A DNA stretch of 64,000 nt from Scatophagus argus. Lineage: Eukaryota; Chordata; Actinopteri; Scatophagidae. A model generated the notes under the pieces. The model was not told the origin of the DNA. It saw only the letters and a program-made list of their open reading frames with translations, and did no database searches. A program made the translations under genes and the position numbers. The stretch is taken from positions 5,875,872-5,939,871 of the forward strand of contig NC_058499.1 in the NCBI RefSeq assembly GCF_020382885.2. Reading direction: 5' to 3'. Of this stretch, positions 12,494 through 23,800 are shown piece by piece; the first letter of the stretch is position 1, and every line of letters starts with the position of its first letter.

Positions 12494-13287
12494 TCAACGG
12501 ATCCTCTTACGTGGAGTTTGTTCCACCGGGATTGGGGACTTGGATTGATGGCAGCCGCTCACATCATTAGATTTTCTATCAGCAGCCCTCTTTCGTTTCA
12601 CGAAGAAGTCTGAGGAAACGGAAAAAAATACAGTTAAGACACATAAATCCACTTGAGCTGAACATTACGCACGATGAAGTTTAAATATGGGGAGAAGCGA
12701 TGGACCCAACAGCGCGCGTGAGGCAAACACGAGACTTTAAATCTACTTTAATTACCTGTGATGTGTGTGTTGTTGTCAGTAGTGGCCGTCCTCTTGCGTC
12801 TAACACACGGGACCTGTCTGTGAGTCGGCTTCCCTGAGTTGAGCTTGTCTGAGCGGTTTTCCTGGTTGACCTCCACCGGGGAGGGAGTGCTGCTGTTCTC
12901 GGGCAAAGCCAGGCGCTCCATTACATCCAAACGAGGGGGCTCCGGGAGAACAGAGTCCGCGGAGGGCGTCTGCTTGACGGGAGTGGCAGGCACCCTGGTC
13001 CTGTCGCTCTGAACACAGTCCCGATAAAACGCCGGGGTCTTATCCACGGGCGCCTCTTCCCACTCGTAATTCCCATCCAGCGGGGTGTTGGTCTCGAAAT
13101 TAAAGTTCCATCTCTGTTGGTCCCGCTCGGAAATCTCTCTCAGCTTGGCTTTCATGTCCCGGCTGAGCTCGTCATGATCCACCGGACCAAAGAGGTTGCG
13201 GCAGACGCTTGTGCGTCTGTGGAGAGGGAAGGTCCTCCGGGCCACCAGCCTCTCCAGCGCGCTGCTCGATAACTGGACGTTGGACAT
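12494..13287 (-). CDS. cdkn1c: Cyclin-dependent kinase inhibitor 1C (p57Kip2)
   Basis: The Cip/Kip inhibitor binds cyclin-CDK complexes in the nucleus and blocks G1 progression. Coding exons are 13287-12756 and 12609-12494, joined in phase 1 (donor CACAG/GTAATT, acceptor CCTCAG), for 215 residues. The start is the ATG at 13287; a longer frame begins only with TTG. The CDI domain spans about residues 29-90, with the cyclin-contact motif RNLFGP (30-35), the CDK-contact WNFNFE (60-65) and the FY pair (87-88). The C-terminus has ITDFFVKRKR (176-185), combining a degenerate PCNA-box-like motif with a nuclear signal, and the QT box VEQTPRKR (206-213). VEQTPRKR and the DFFxKRKR form favour p57 over p27 or p21. 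The proline/alanine-rich middle of mammalian p57 is absent, which suits a fish protein. Which teleost duplicate this is (a or b) cannot be decided here. Confidence 0.93.
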
Positions 13288-13470
13288 CTCCAAAATCTTT
13301 CCAACGGAGCCTCAAAATTACAAGAGAAGATACCCGATTTGGTTGATCGATCCCTGATGAGCGAGTACCTGTTGTTATTGTTGTTGTTGCTGTTGTTGTG
13401 CCTGACGTGTGTGTGTGTGTGTGTTCCTCTCTCTCCTCGCTCGCCCGTCTCTCTCCACCACACAGTTCAG

Positions 13471-13551
13471 TTTAAATACACCTTCGTAGTGAGATGTAGA
13501 GTATATAACCTCCCGACGACTCACCAGTCAGAGCAGCCACTTTCTCATTGG
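13471..13551 (-). promoter_or_regulatory. cdkn1c: cdkn1c core promoter: CCAAT and TATA boxes
   Basis: On the minus strand, CCAAT (plus ATTGG, 13547-13551) is followed about 40 bases downstream by TTATATA (13502-13508) and then by a second A/T box, TATTTAAA (13471-13478). This spacing fits a TATA-driven promoter initiating at about 13,475 and/or 13,445. The predicted 5' UTR then carries CAA and CA simple repeats (13,370-13,425). Confidence 0.65.
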
Positions 13552-13911
13552 TTGCTTTAAGTCCGACCCTCTCAAAAAAAAATACGCACGCACAACCCCC
13601 ACCCTGATTTCCCATCGGCCCCTGGTGCCCATTTGGCTGTGCGCCGAGCAAAGCGCAGCGTCTTGATTTTCCTATCATCCCCTTGATAACACAGAGCAGA
13701 CTTTGCCGATGTCAGCGTCGTCAAACTGTTGTGGCTGCATGTACGTAACACAAGCAGCCGATGTTTGTGCATCCATTATCGGACACTTCTTCACTGCCGT
13801 GTCTTGCGTCCGAGCTGTGGACTAAGAAGGAATCGATCGTTTGATTGATGTAGTGATTGAAATGATTTCACTGGCTGACCTCTGTGTCTGTTTTATCCCA
13901 TAACGTTCCTT

Positions 13912-13938
13912 CACACACACACACACACACACACACAC
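13912..13938. repeat. (CA)n microsatellite
   Basis: About thirteen CA units. Confidence 0.9.
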
Positions 13939-15377
13939 TTCTTTACCCTCTCATCACAACAACAGCACCTATAAGCTCCTCAGGTCCCATCGCGTCTCTC
14001 AGATTTTCCTCTCAAGAGCTGCTTTGGTTTTACGCACAGGAGCTAAGCAAGCAACAGCAGCCTAAACGATGGAAGGGTCAAAATAACAATAAAATTTGTT
14101 AAAAGCAGCTGAGCATTTTTTTTATCTGTATAAACAGAATAAGACAAGTTTTCAACGGAATTGTTTTTGGATGAAAAGTTTTGGGGATTTTTTTTGTTGG
14201 AAAAAAAAGTGATTACACCCTTTTGTGTTGTTAAGAGATTACTGTAATCCAGTTAAGCAGTGAAACGCACCCCTTACTTTTCAACAGTGGCAAACAAATA
14301 AAAAGAGTGCAGTGAAAGGCTCACAGGCCTATTCAGTTTGCTGTTTTTTTTTTTTAAAGAGTATCAGTATCACACTCGATTAACAAAGGTGTTCGGTTTC
14401 AGTATGGACGAGCAGGGTTATAAATCACTGAAGCCATGACAGAATCAGGCTGTCACCGCTGATGTGAGTGTGTGGCTCGGAGGGTAATTATGGGATGGAA
14501 TATCTAGCTGTTTCAGTGCTGGTCATGCATCATCATTTAGTCGGTACATTCGGCTCATTGTGGCGCAACACACTATAACTTCCCTTGATGTCACAACAAT
14601 CCCATTAGCCTAATGACTTTGAGTGCGCCTGCAAACCTCTCCAGCGTGCCGTCTTCGTACGCAGGCGGGCGAGACAGACAACGCCTTTACAGCAGGGGAT
14701 AATTGGTGCACAGCGCCGCCTAGTGACGGAAATCCGCAGCGAGAGTTTGGCAAAGGTGGAAATGCAGCAAAAATGAGATAACACCTGAGCTCATATTTCA
14801 TATATTTCTACACATTTGACATCAGTGCTTACTGCAGGAATTATGGCCTGTTTATTTCTTGCTTTTAGAAAGGTGATATTTATTATTCATGATTGTGGAA
14901 TATCAGGAAAATGCACGTGTGTTTGATTTACGCACGCTGGTCTAACATATTCTGATATATTTGTCTTTTTTTTTTCCTCTCTCGTGTTTGTTTCACTCTT
15001 TTACTGCATCATATCTCACCACATATTTTAATGCAAATGGAGCGATTTATAACAAGTTTTTGCTCGTAAGCTATTATTATTCAAGTACGCCATTCATTTA
15101 TGTTTTCATCCTGACAGTGAGTAAGCAGGTCAGAGCTCAGTAGCACACAGTGGCTTTTTTCCCCCCCACAGGACGTCCTGTTCTCTTGCAAGTTTCTCAA
15201 AGTGCAAAACTTTGGGTGACACTATGATGTCTCATGACAGTCACCTAGTTTGACATGTGAGAGTTGCTTGCGTCATGTGAATTGAAGTGTGAGACCACCT
15301 GGGGAAAGTTGCCTAAATGTTTCACTTGTTTCTGGTCAGGTGATTTTCCATCCCTCAGGATGGACATGTGATTCAGC

Positions 15378-15480
15378 TAGATAAAAGATAATCTTTGATT
15401 GGTCCCATTACTGGGAAATTACAATATTACAGCAGCAAGCAGGATATAGAGGGTGCAAAGCATGCAAGGATAAATGATTC
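15378..15480 (-). repeat. Inverted LINE/SINE-type 3' tail
   Basis: On the minus strand the segment reads TGTAATTTCCCAG, then GGGACCAATCAAAG, then a CTTTTATCT end. It has the same layout as the tails near 2.2 and 27.5 kb. The adjoining TTACAGCAGCAAGC is familiar from teleost retroelement copies. The element name and 5' end are not determined. Confidence 0.45.
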
Positions 15481-18400
15481 TATGTAGACACAGGCCTGCA
15501 TATCTTCATCATCATTTGGAGGGGAGCAGCACGTGGACACAGTATACTATACATTACTGATCTTGTAAGTGATCAATAATTGATTATTTGGTTTATTAAG
15601 GTATTGTGACAAGTTACTATGAATCACCAAAACTTCTCAGGGGATACTGGTTCTTATACAGCCCATTTCAAATTAACTTAAACCTTAATTGTTGACGTTT
15701 TTTAATTATAAAAATTACAACTTCTGGGTTAGGTTGAGCCATGATTAATACCACACTTACTTGATGACCATTGTCATTTTGGCCCTTCTGTGATTAAGAC
15801 AGGCAGGCATCTCTATGTGTTGTTTGTTGGCTCCCTCTAGTGGTACTAGAGTACAACAGCTACTGCTTAGCAAAAGCCGACGTGTTGAAAGGCTGGTTTA
15901 CAGAGTCTATTACCCAGTTTCAAACTGCTCACAGATTTACTTTGAGAAGCTGGAGAAAGACTTAATGTACTTCAGGCATATGTTCAAACATTTTATCATC
16001 TAACATTTTAAAGGCCATTAAAATGCAAAGATAAAATCTTTTTTCTTTTTTTTTTTTCAAAGGGAGGATAATCTCACTGCTATCATCAGAGCAACAGGTA
16101 CGGTCAGTTGATCAGGGTGATGCCCTCTGGCCTGTTTCTCTCTGACAAGTGAAGCAGTATGATTCTTAAATCACACACGGACACACAAACATACTTCTCT
16201 TAACCTGCTCTTTGACAGGAATGCAAATACCCCAAGGGCCCAATGCATTTAAAATGGCCGGGTGATAGCAGATGTCGATAGCAGACAAAGACCAAAAACA
16301 GAATGTTAAAGAGCCTCCGAATGTGCTGCAGCTCCTGTCGAAGATCCAGTAAATTCCTGTAAAACCTTGGGCCAAGAAAAACTTTGTGAAGTTAAATTAA
16401 ACTCAACTGAAACTTTCTGTTGAAGCTCTTGGTCTTTTTATTCAACTACATGTTTTATTTCCAATAATTTTGTACATATAGTTTGCATGATACAAAAAAA
16501 TGATCTGCATGGAGCTTAAGAATTATAAGTTTGGTCTTGTGTTGGTTCAGTTCAAGAGAAGTGTTTTGTGCTCTGAATGAATTAAAGACCATTTTAAGGC
16601 TCTTGCTCTATCTCCTCCCCCACCTGGACCACTCCCCTGAAAATCTCATCCTTTTGATGTTGCACAGGAGCTGCAGGCATCACCACAGGGCCCTCTAGAT
16701 GGAGGATAAATAGTCATTTGATCCCACAGCCTTTTTGTGACAGCCATAAAACTGTTTTCTCTGCATGTTGCCTTTAAGATTGAATTTGTCCGTCGTTTGA
16801 CACACCCGAGTGATTTCCTGAATGAGTTGGCCACTGTTTCCTACCTAATGATCCACTCCACCAAATTATGTTTGTGAATTTGTAAGTTCATCAGACCTTT
16901 CAGAAACATGCCTTCTAGCAGCAATGAATTAACACACCGGCGACTGTCTCTCAGGACCTGGTTATTGCTTTAAAGCATTGTCTAACCCAAGCAGTTGTTT
17001 CAGTGCACATTCAGTGAAGTGCACAGTACTGTCAGCTTTTAGCCATATAAACTTCAGCAAATATCAGCAAGTTTCTTTTGTCCTTAAAGCCCTGCAGCTA
17101 TTTCTGCTTATCCTCTTTGATGTGAAACGTCTCTGCTTTGTGGATGGACTCCAAACCATCCAAAACCATCCAAACCTTTGAGATTGTCTGAGAGATGGCA
17201 GCTGTCTTATTCATTGCTTTTATTTGCTGCAGTTTGCTCATTAAAAATAGAACTGAAAAAGACTTTTTCCACACATCACATCACCAAAGAAACCCCAACA
17301 CGAAAATCCAAAGCAGATTATTTTATTTCTGTCGGGAAGAAAAATCACACAAAAATATTATTAAGCATTGCAAGCTATTCCATTTTCCAACAGGTTTGAA
17401 TCAATCATGTAGTGGGATGATGTTTCACCCAAACATGTTCTGAAATGGCATTTCAGAACAGCCTGTGCCTCAGTGCTTTAAAAACATGTTCACCAAGTTG
17501 CTCCTGCTATAGCTAAACAGGAATATTTGTGTAATACTTCTGCAGCGGCTTGCACCTAGCTTGTGCTGTTCCTTTGAAGATAAGACCTAATAGCTGTGCG
17601 CTTTTGTCTTGCTGTCCCTATTTGAACTCCATACCTATCAGGTATTTAGCTGCATTGTAGTGTGTTGGAAGCTTTGTAGTTTTTTCTTCGTAATTATAGG
17701 ATTAAAAGAGCTACATGTTAAGCTCTGAATCTGAGAAATTGTTGAAATATTAGAAGAACATTCTTAGTTCAGAAATTATAAATGTCTTCAGCATAAGTCA
17801 AATCCAAAGCTGTTCTTACATATACAGAGTCATGATCTTTTAAATTATACAGTCATGACCTTTTCAGAGTGAAAGTACAACAACTTCTTCCAAAATGAAT
17901 AATACTTGCATACAGAAGAGCTTTTTGTCTCTTTCACCTCTGGCATGGACTCCTCAACTCTGGTTACACAAGAGAGAGAAAAAGATAAAGGTGGTTTTGC
18001 CATGTGCTGTCAGCTGAAGGATTTTCCCAAGCTGGAAAATTCGGTCTGGAGGGGAATTTTCTGAATGGACCTTTAACAAGCCAAACTTAGTGATGCAGTC
18101 CAAGCAAATGTGGTAATTACCCAACAGTGGCTGCACTGATCTTGAAAATGTCTCTCACATTTGTTGAAAAACAAAGCAGATGTATGCCTTGTTTTCAGAT
18201 TGCTCCATCTGTGGGTAAATCCAGCTGCTGAAGACCATTGGGTTAGTTTACACAACACTGACTGACAGAGATGACATCTTCTGCAGCTTACTTTAACAAA
18301 TATATATTTATTTACAAATAAGTAAATAACAGCCAAAGTTGTTTATAAAAACCATTGATTACAACTTAGAAATCTATGCTAAAAGTTGTTCTTATTATTG

Positions 18401-18639
18401 AGCAAATCTTTGGATTTTCATGTCTATCCTGCACTGTGACTCTTTTTCCTATAAGCAAACTTGAAATAATCAATTAACTTCACATCTCATAATAATGCAA
18501 CTAGTTAGCTCATCACAATAATTTGTTAAACATAATAATTATTGGACTTATTTTAGAAAATAGTCCGTTAGTAAGAAAAGTAAAAGAAATCACTGTTCTT
18601 CATTTTATTCTTTAGATTTAATCGTGGCTAGCGGCGACT

Positions 18640-18920
18640 GAGGTTGCCAGACGGAAGTGACGACATACTACGTTTTACCCAAAACATATTGCAAGGAGAC
18701 AGTTTTCGATAGCACGTTTTTGCAGTTTAGCCCATTAAATCCCCCCTAATAGATGGTCTACCTGTATGTAATCTAAAGTTACTGTAGGATTTCTAAACTT
18801 TCGAAACATCAACTCATCAGCTGTTACAAACAAAGCGCATAAACGGATGATCCGCAGCTAAACCCCGCCAGATCGGCCAGGCTGTCAATGTGACGCAATA
18901 TGGAAGGTAGCGGAAGTAAG
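18640..18920 (+). other. Small CpG-bearing block with two CGGAAGT sites
   Basis: CGGAAGT (an ETS-type core) occurs at 18652-18658 and 18911-18917 on the same strand, in sequence richer in CpG than its flanks. It could be an upstream promoter or enhancer of ptdss2, or an old repeat. No open frame supports a gene. Confidence 0.3.
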
Positions 18921-19219
18921 TGTTCCAACTTAAAAATTGCGATTTCAAAATAAAGCCACTTCAATGTGTGACCTGCAGAGTGACTTTTATTTATCAAGAG
19001 CTTTGTACGGAAACTATGTTGAAGTTGCTACTTAACACCAAGCAGATTCCATGCCCATGTGATGTGTGTTTAGAGTGTAGCCTTCAAAGTGTTTGGGCAA
19101 GAGCGGTTAGTCTTATTGTTGCAAGAGCAGAGACAGACTCCGGGCGAAGTGTGACACACTTGACTGCTTTATTTTATTTTACCAACAAAGCGGATTTTTA
19201 GCGTTTGTGGTGATGTAGC

Positions 19220-19930
19220 GTTAGCATGTCCCGAATTCATCCATCCGGACTTCAGTCAGTAATCCCGTAAAATTCAGCTGGTAAGTAATGTTAGCTTAAA
19301 TTCAATGGAAATATCACCCCAAGTCGTTGAAATAACGATGTTTTCTAACACATCGTCAAATGGTACAAGACTGTCTCGAGCGGTTTTACGTCAGTCGATT
19401 GTTAACAAGCTTTTCTGTTGACTTAGCCTTGTTTGCAAGGTCATATAGTCAAAAAATAGCCTGCTACAAATAGCTAACGCAGTTAGCCAAAGTGGCATCA
19501 AGGCTTCGCACCCATCGCAGTGCACCTAACGTCAGTGCTACTTGGATTCATTTACAGACTGTTAGTCATTAATGAAATATGTCGTACGACGGTTGTGTCA
19601 GAAGGTGGCTGCTATTGCTGACACATGACATGCTTGCCACGCTCACTTTTGTAGACGTGGGCGGCGGTGTCACAGAAGAAGCCTCAGCTGTTCATATTTT
19701 ATATGCATGTTATTACTTTACGGTCCCATGCTGGGTTGCGTTGAACTGCGGGACGTGATTATCAGGTTATTCTCCCTTCTTAGTATCGCCTTAACAACGT
19801 TCATTTCCTCCGACCACCCCAGGATGCTGACAGTTGCTTGGGTGGGGCTGACGCGGATGACAGTACACGGGAGCTGAGCGCAGGGATAACACAGATCGTA
19901 AAGCACCGATCGTGGGCGGTTGGTAAAGCC
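19220..19930 (+). promoter_or_regulatory. ptdss2: ptdss2 promoter and 5' UTR region
   Basis: The region is TATA-less in appearance, with GGGCGG boxes at 19659-19664 and 19914-19919. GTTAGC/GCTAAC hexamers occur at 19220, 19290, 19473 and 19482. A short upstream frame starts at ATG 19824 and stops at 19877, before the main start. The transcription start is not visible from sequence alone. Confidence 0.5.
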
Positions 19931-20812
19931 ATGACTAAGCCCGAGTCGAAGAGAAGCAGCGTGGCCGCGATCAGCCGCACCGACAAGTGCGCCACAGAAG
20001 CTTCATCCGCCGAACAGGTCAACAACGGCCCGGTCGAGCCGGGCTGTCCGAATCCGAGCACACAGATCAAAAGCAGTGTGATAAAGCAAACCTCCAAGGA
20101 GAGCCTGCACCGGAGGAACACGGAGTGCGAAGTCTATGACGACGGAACCAACACCTTTTTCTGGTGAGTGCTTTCTAGTAATGTCACACAGTGAACGCTG
20201 CAGCAGCTGAAGCGATGGTGAACTGGTAACTACGAGAAAATTCTTCTAATTCACATTTCCTGCCTATAAAGGCATGTGTTTGGTAACAGTAGGGTGTGTT
20301 TTAGGTTTCAAGGTGAACTGCCCAAGTGACCTCCATTGATCACAAGAAACACTATGACCTTGTTCCAGATCTTTGGGAAATACAGGATGCTAGAGGTCGT
20401 TTTGGTGAAGTTGTTCAAATATAAAATGATAGTGAGAAATTACCAAAGCTTTACTCCACAAAATGTCATTCTGTAAAGGTGTTCTACTGATGTTTGACTG
20501 GCTGTCATCAACGCTTACATTACACATCCAAGCCTAGAGCTTGTCGATGACAAGCCGGTAGCTAATATCCCAGCCCGCGCCTTCAGCAAAAAGAGACTCC
20601 TGACACACTCAAGTCGAGACAGACGTTCTGTCCACGTGGGAAACTGGAGGGGTGAGTTCTGTTTGAACGCACACAAAGTGTGGTCATGTGCAGGATGCTG
20701 CTAGTCTGGCTAGGCTAGTCTGGAAAAGTGACATTCTCTCCTGCAGTCTTCTTTAATATATAGCTGCCATGACCCTTCAACCTGTCGCTCCAGGAACATT
20801 TAAGCTTGACCA

Positions 20813-20880
<68 letters not shown>

Positions 20881-23800
20881 TGGTTTGCATATAAAGCTTG
20901 TGTTAAAGCAGGGGGCAATAAGAATCTGCTAAGCTGTCCAATACTTTTGGCAGCAGAGGAGATTCATCCTCCCAGAGAGGAATGTTAATGAGGATTTCTC
21001 ATTACGGTGTTACAACTTTGACATCCAGGTTTCTGGTTATTCCACTGCTGGAGGCATTAACAGGCACTATGATGTTCAGATACCTTTTTACATTCAACTT
21101 ATTAAAGCAGACCAGCTTTCTGCAGTATGTAAAGGCATTTCTGTATCAATTAGGGTAGACTAAAATGCTAGAAGCACAGCTGAGTTTATGCACTATAATT
21201 CAACAGCATTATAAGATACAGCTTTCAAAATGATCTTAAGTTGAATCAGCATATCTATACCTTCGTTTCAATACATAATTAATATTATAACCCACATGAA
21301 GGTAGGGTTGAAGAATAATCTTTATATGCCAGATACATCAGTGAAACTTATTCTCTACATCAAACCCATCCCTGAGGATCAGTGGGCAGCCGCCGTACAG
21401 CGCAGGATCTTTATAGTTCACTGCATTCATTTTAGGATTGTTTACCTAAAAAATTTGAGACTGAGTGGATTAATTGTGATTTAAGTGATTGCAACTAAGA
21501 AATTTGGTCTCACAGAATTTGGTTGACACTCCCAATTTGTTGTAATGCAGAAGTGATACGGGAGGATGACTTTGCAGTTGTTGATCCTGTGTTCTCCTTG
21601 AAAACCTTTGGCCACTGTGAATCATATGACATCCTGGATATTTATGGCCTAATACTGCATGTATGAATGCATTGAAAACAAATAGAAAAACATAGATCAT
21701 CAGAAATGTACCTTCAGCAGTTAAAATAAAAAGAAAAATGCACTGAGGACATTACCTCAGATTACACCCAGTTGGACAATTTTTAAGAGCTGACTCGTGC
21801 ACAGCGAAGTGAAGTAATACAGTGTCCGGTAAACCACACATCAATGCTGAAATAGAGGAAGTGGCAGTAAAAAAAAAAAAAAAAAAAAAGTTTGTTGTTT
21901 GTAATGGTATTCGGATCACAGAGTCGGTTCAGAAGCACATTGGCTGTGTTGTGTAACAGAGATATACTAAAGATGTGGTTAGGCAGGGTAACCATGTGGC
22001 ATGCAACCTGCCTTATTGGCACAGATTGGAGATGGGGAAGTGTGTTTCTCCCTGACATAAGAGGAGTACCTTGGATAGACCTCATAAAGAAATCTGCCTG
22101 GTGAAGTGAAACTTTTGATGCCATACCACTTTTGGTATTTCCCTAAATGGCATTGCTCCCCCTCACATTTATAGAGCTTGTGATCCATAACAAATTAATA
22201 TCATGGAAACCAAAGGCTGTTTGAGTAAAATGCATGAAATCGACAAGTGATACAAATAAAATCGTGTTTTTTAGTGATGTCAAGTCACAAACTGTATTCG
22301 TTTAGTCCCCTGTGACCCTGCAGTGAGCCTCAGGACAACAGCAGAGTATTTCTGCATATGGTCATTGGACAGTCTTCAGCCAGTAATTTGTTAGAGGGTG
22401 CTCAACCTCGTTCTTTGTGGTTGATTTGTGTGTTTTCACCTTGCTTGTCATTTGTAACAGGCTGGTATTTCCGATGTGTATTCTCTCTTCCTGTGTTGTT
22501 GGGTGGTTGTCAGGCGAGGGAGAAGACAGGCCCTCCCCTGTGTCTCCTGCCAAACAGGTTTGATAAGGAGGTGGATCAGGGAGAAAATGCTAATGACACC
22601 TGCCATACTTTGTCTGTGACTAACACCCAGAGCCAAAGGGCTGGCGGACAGAGTGATGTTCTTTAGTTTGACAAATGTCAGCAGTGGCCTCAATACAAAA
22701 TAAGTTTTTTTTAAAACTGTTGCTTTATTGTGATACAACTCCGCAATGCCAAAAAAAAAAACTGTAACATTGTGTAAAATGGAAATGAAAACAGATTTCA
22801 TTACTTTGCAATTGTTTACCAATGCTGGTTTTAAGGTGTATTTTGCGTATTTTAAGTGTTAAACATACAGAAAAGAGCTGTACTGTTGCGCCAGGTGACA
22901 CATCCATTAATGGCAGTGAACATGGGCAGTTAATTTGTTCCAAACAACTCCATGACTGCATTGTTTGTAGCTGTGTCAGGCCAATGTCGCTGAACATGTT
23001 CGGGGATGTGGTGTCATGTCCATGCAATGCTTTGCTAGTTCAATGAGCTGTGGGAACAAACTATGAGTGCTATGTTTAGTGCTCTCTAGTCTGTCCACAA
23101 AAATGCACTGCCAATTTGTTTTGCAACTGTAAAAAGTCTGGCTCCTTAAGATTAAGCTTGACAGGTGCTTCATAGTGGAACAAGACACTGAAGTTCAGTA
23201 GCAGTTTCAAGGGGTTTGGAATATCATTTTGAAATGTAAGAAAAATTGTCTTGGAATTTTCTTTACCTGAAGCGGCCCTGCTGGTGGTAGTTGTTGGTGC
23301 TCATTGTTATATAATTAGGTTAATTGACACTGGACGCTGTTGATTTATTCCACAGTTTACTTGCAGGTCACAGGCACACAATGCTGTTTGGTGTCAGTAT
23401 TTTAACTGAGCTGAGGTTTTGACAGTCGAGGTATCCCGAGCAAACAAACACAGGATCAGCGATAGGTTAAGTGTTTAAAAGCCGCTTGATCAGCCTGTGG
23501 ATGGCCTTTGGGACCTCCAAAACCATACTAAAAGTTGGCCAATTCCTTTCTTTCTCTCTATCAGTTAAATTGCAATTATGTCCTTGTCAGATTTCCAAAT
23601 ACCATTCAGTTGTTTAATCCTCTTGCCTTTTTTTCTTATTGAGAATCCCTGGGGTTTTCCAACGCATACTGTTATGGCCTTGTGACTCATATCAGTCACT
23701 GGGAGAATAAAACTTTGCCCCTTGGGGTGTGATAAATCCCAGTGATATCGTGGATGTAATTCTGAGCTATAATGTTTAACTATCGTATGACAAAGGCCAA

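Larger units (their letters stand above)
13600..18600. other. Intergenic region between cdkn1c and ptdss2
   Basis: No convincing gene. It contains a CA microsatellite, an inverted LINE-type tail, and weak repeat-like fragments near 14.7 and 15.8 kb. All open frames are short and show no recognisable domain. Confidence 0.65.

Noticed and set aside
19838-19930. Longer ptdss2 N-terminus starting at 19838
   Set aside because: That frame starts with TTG, not ATG. The first in-frame ATG is 19931, with a good context.
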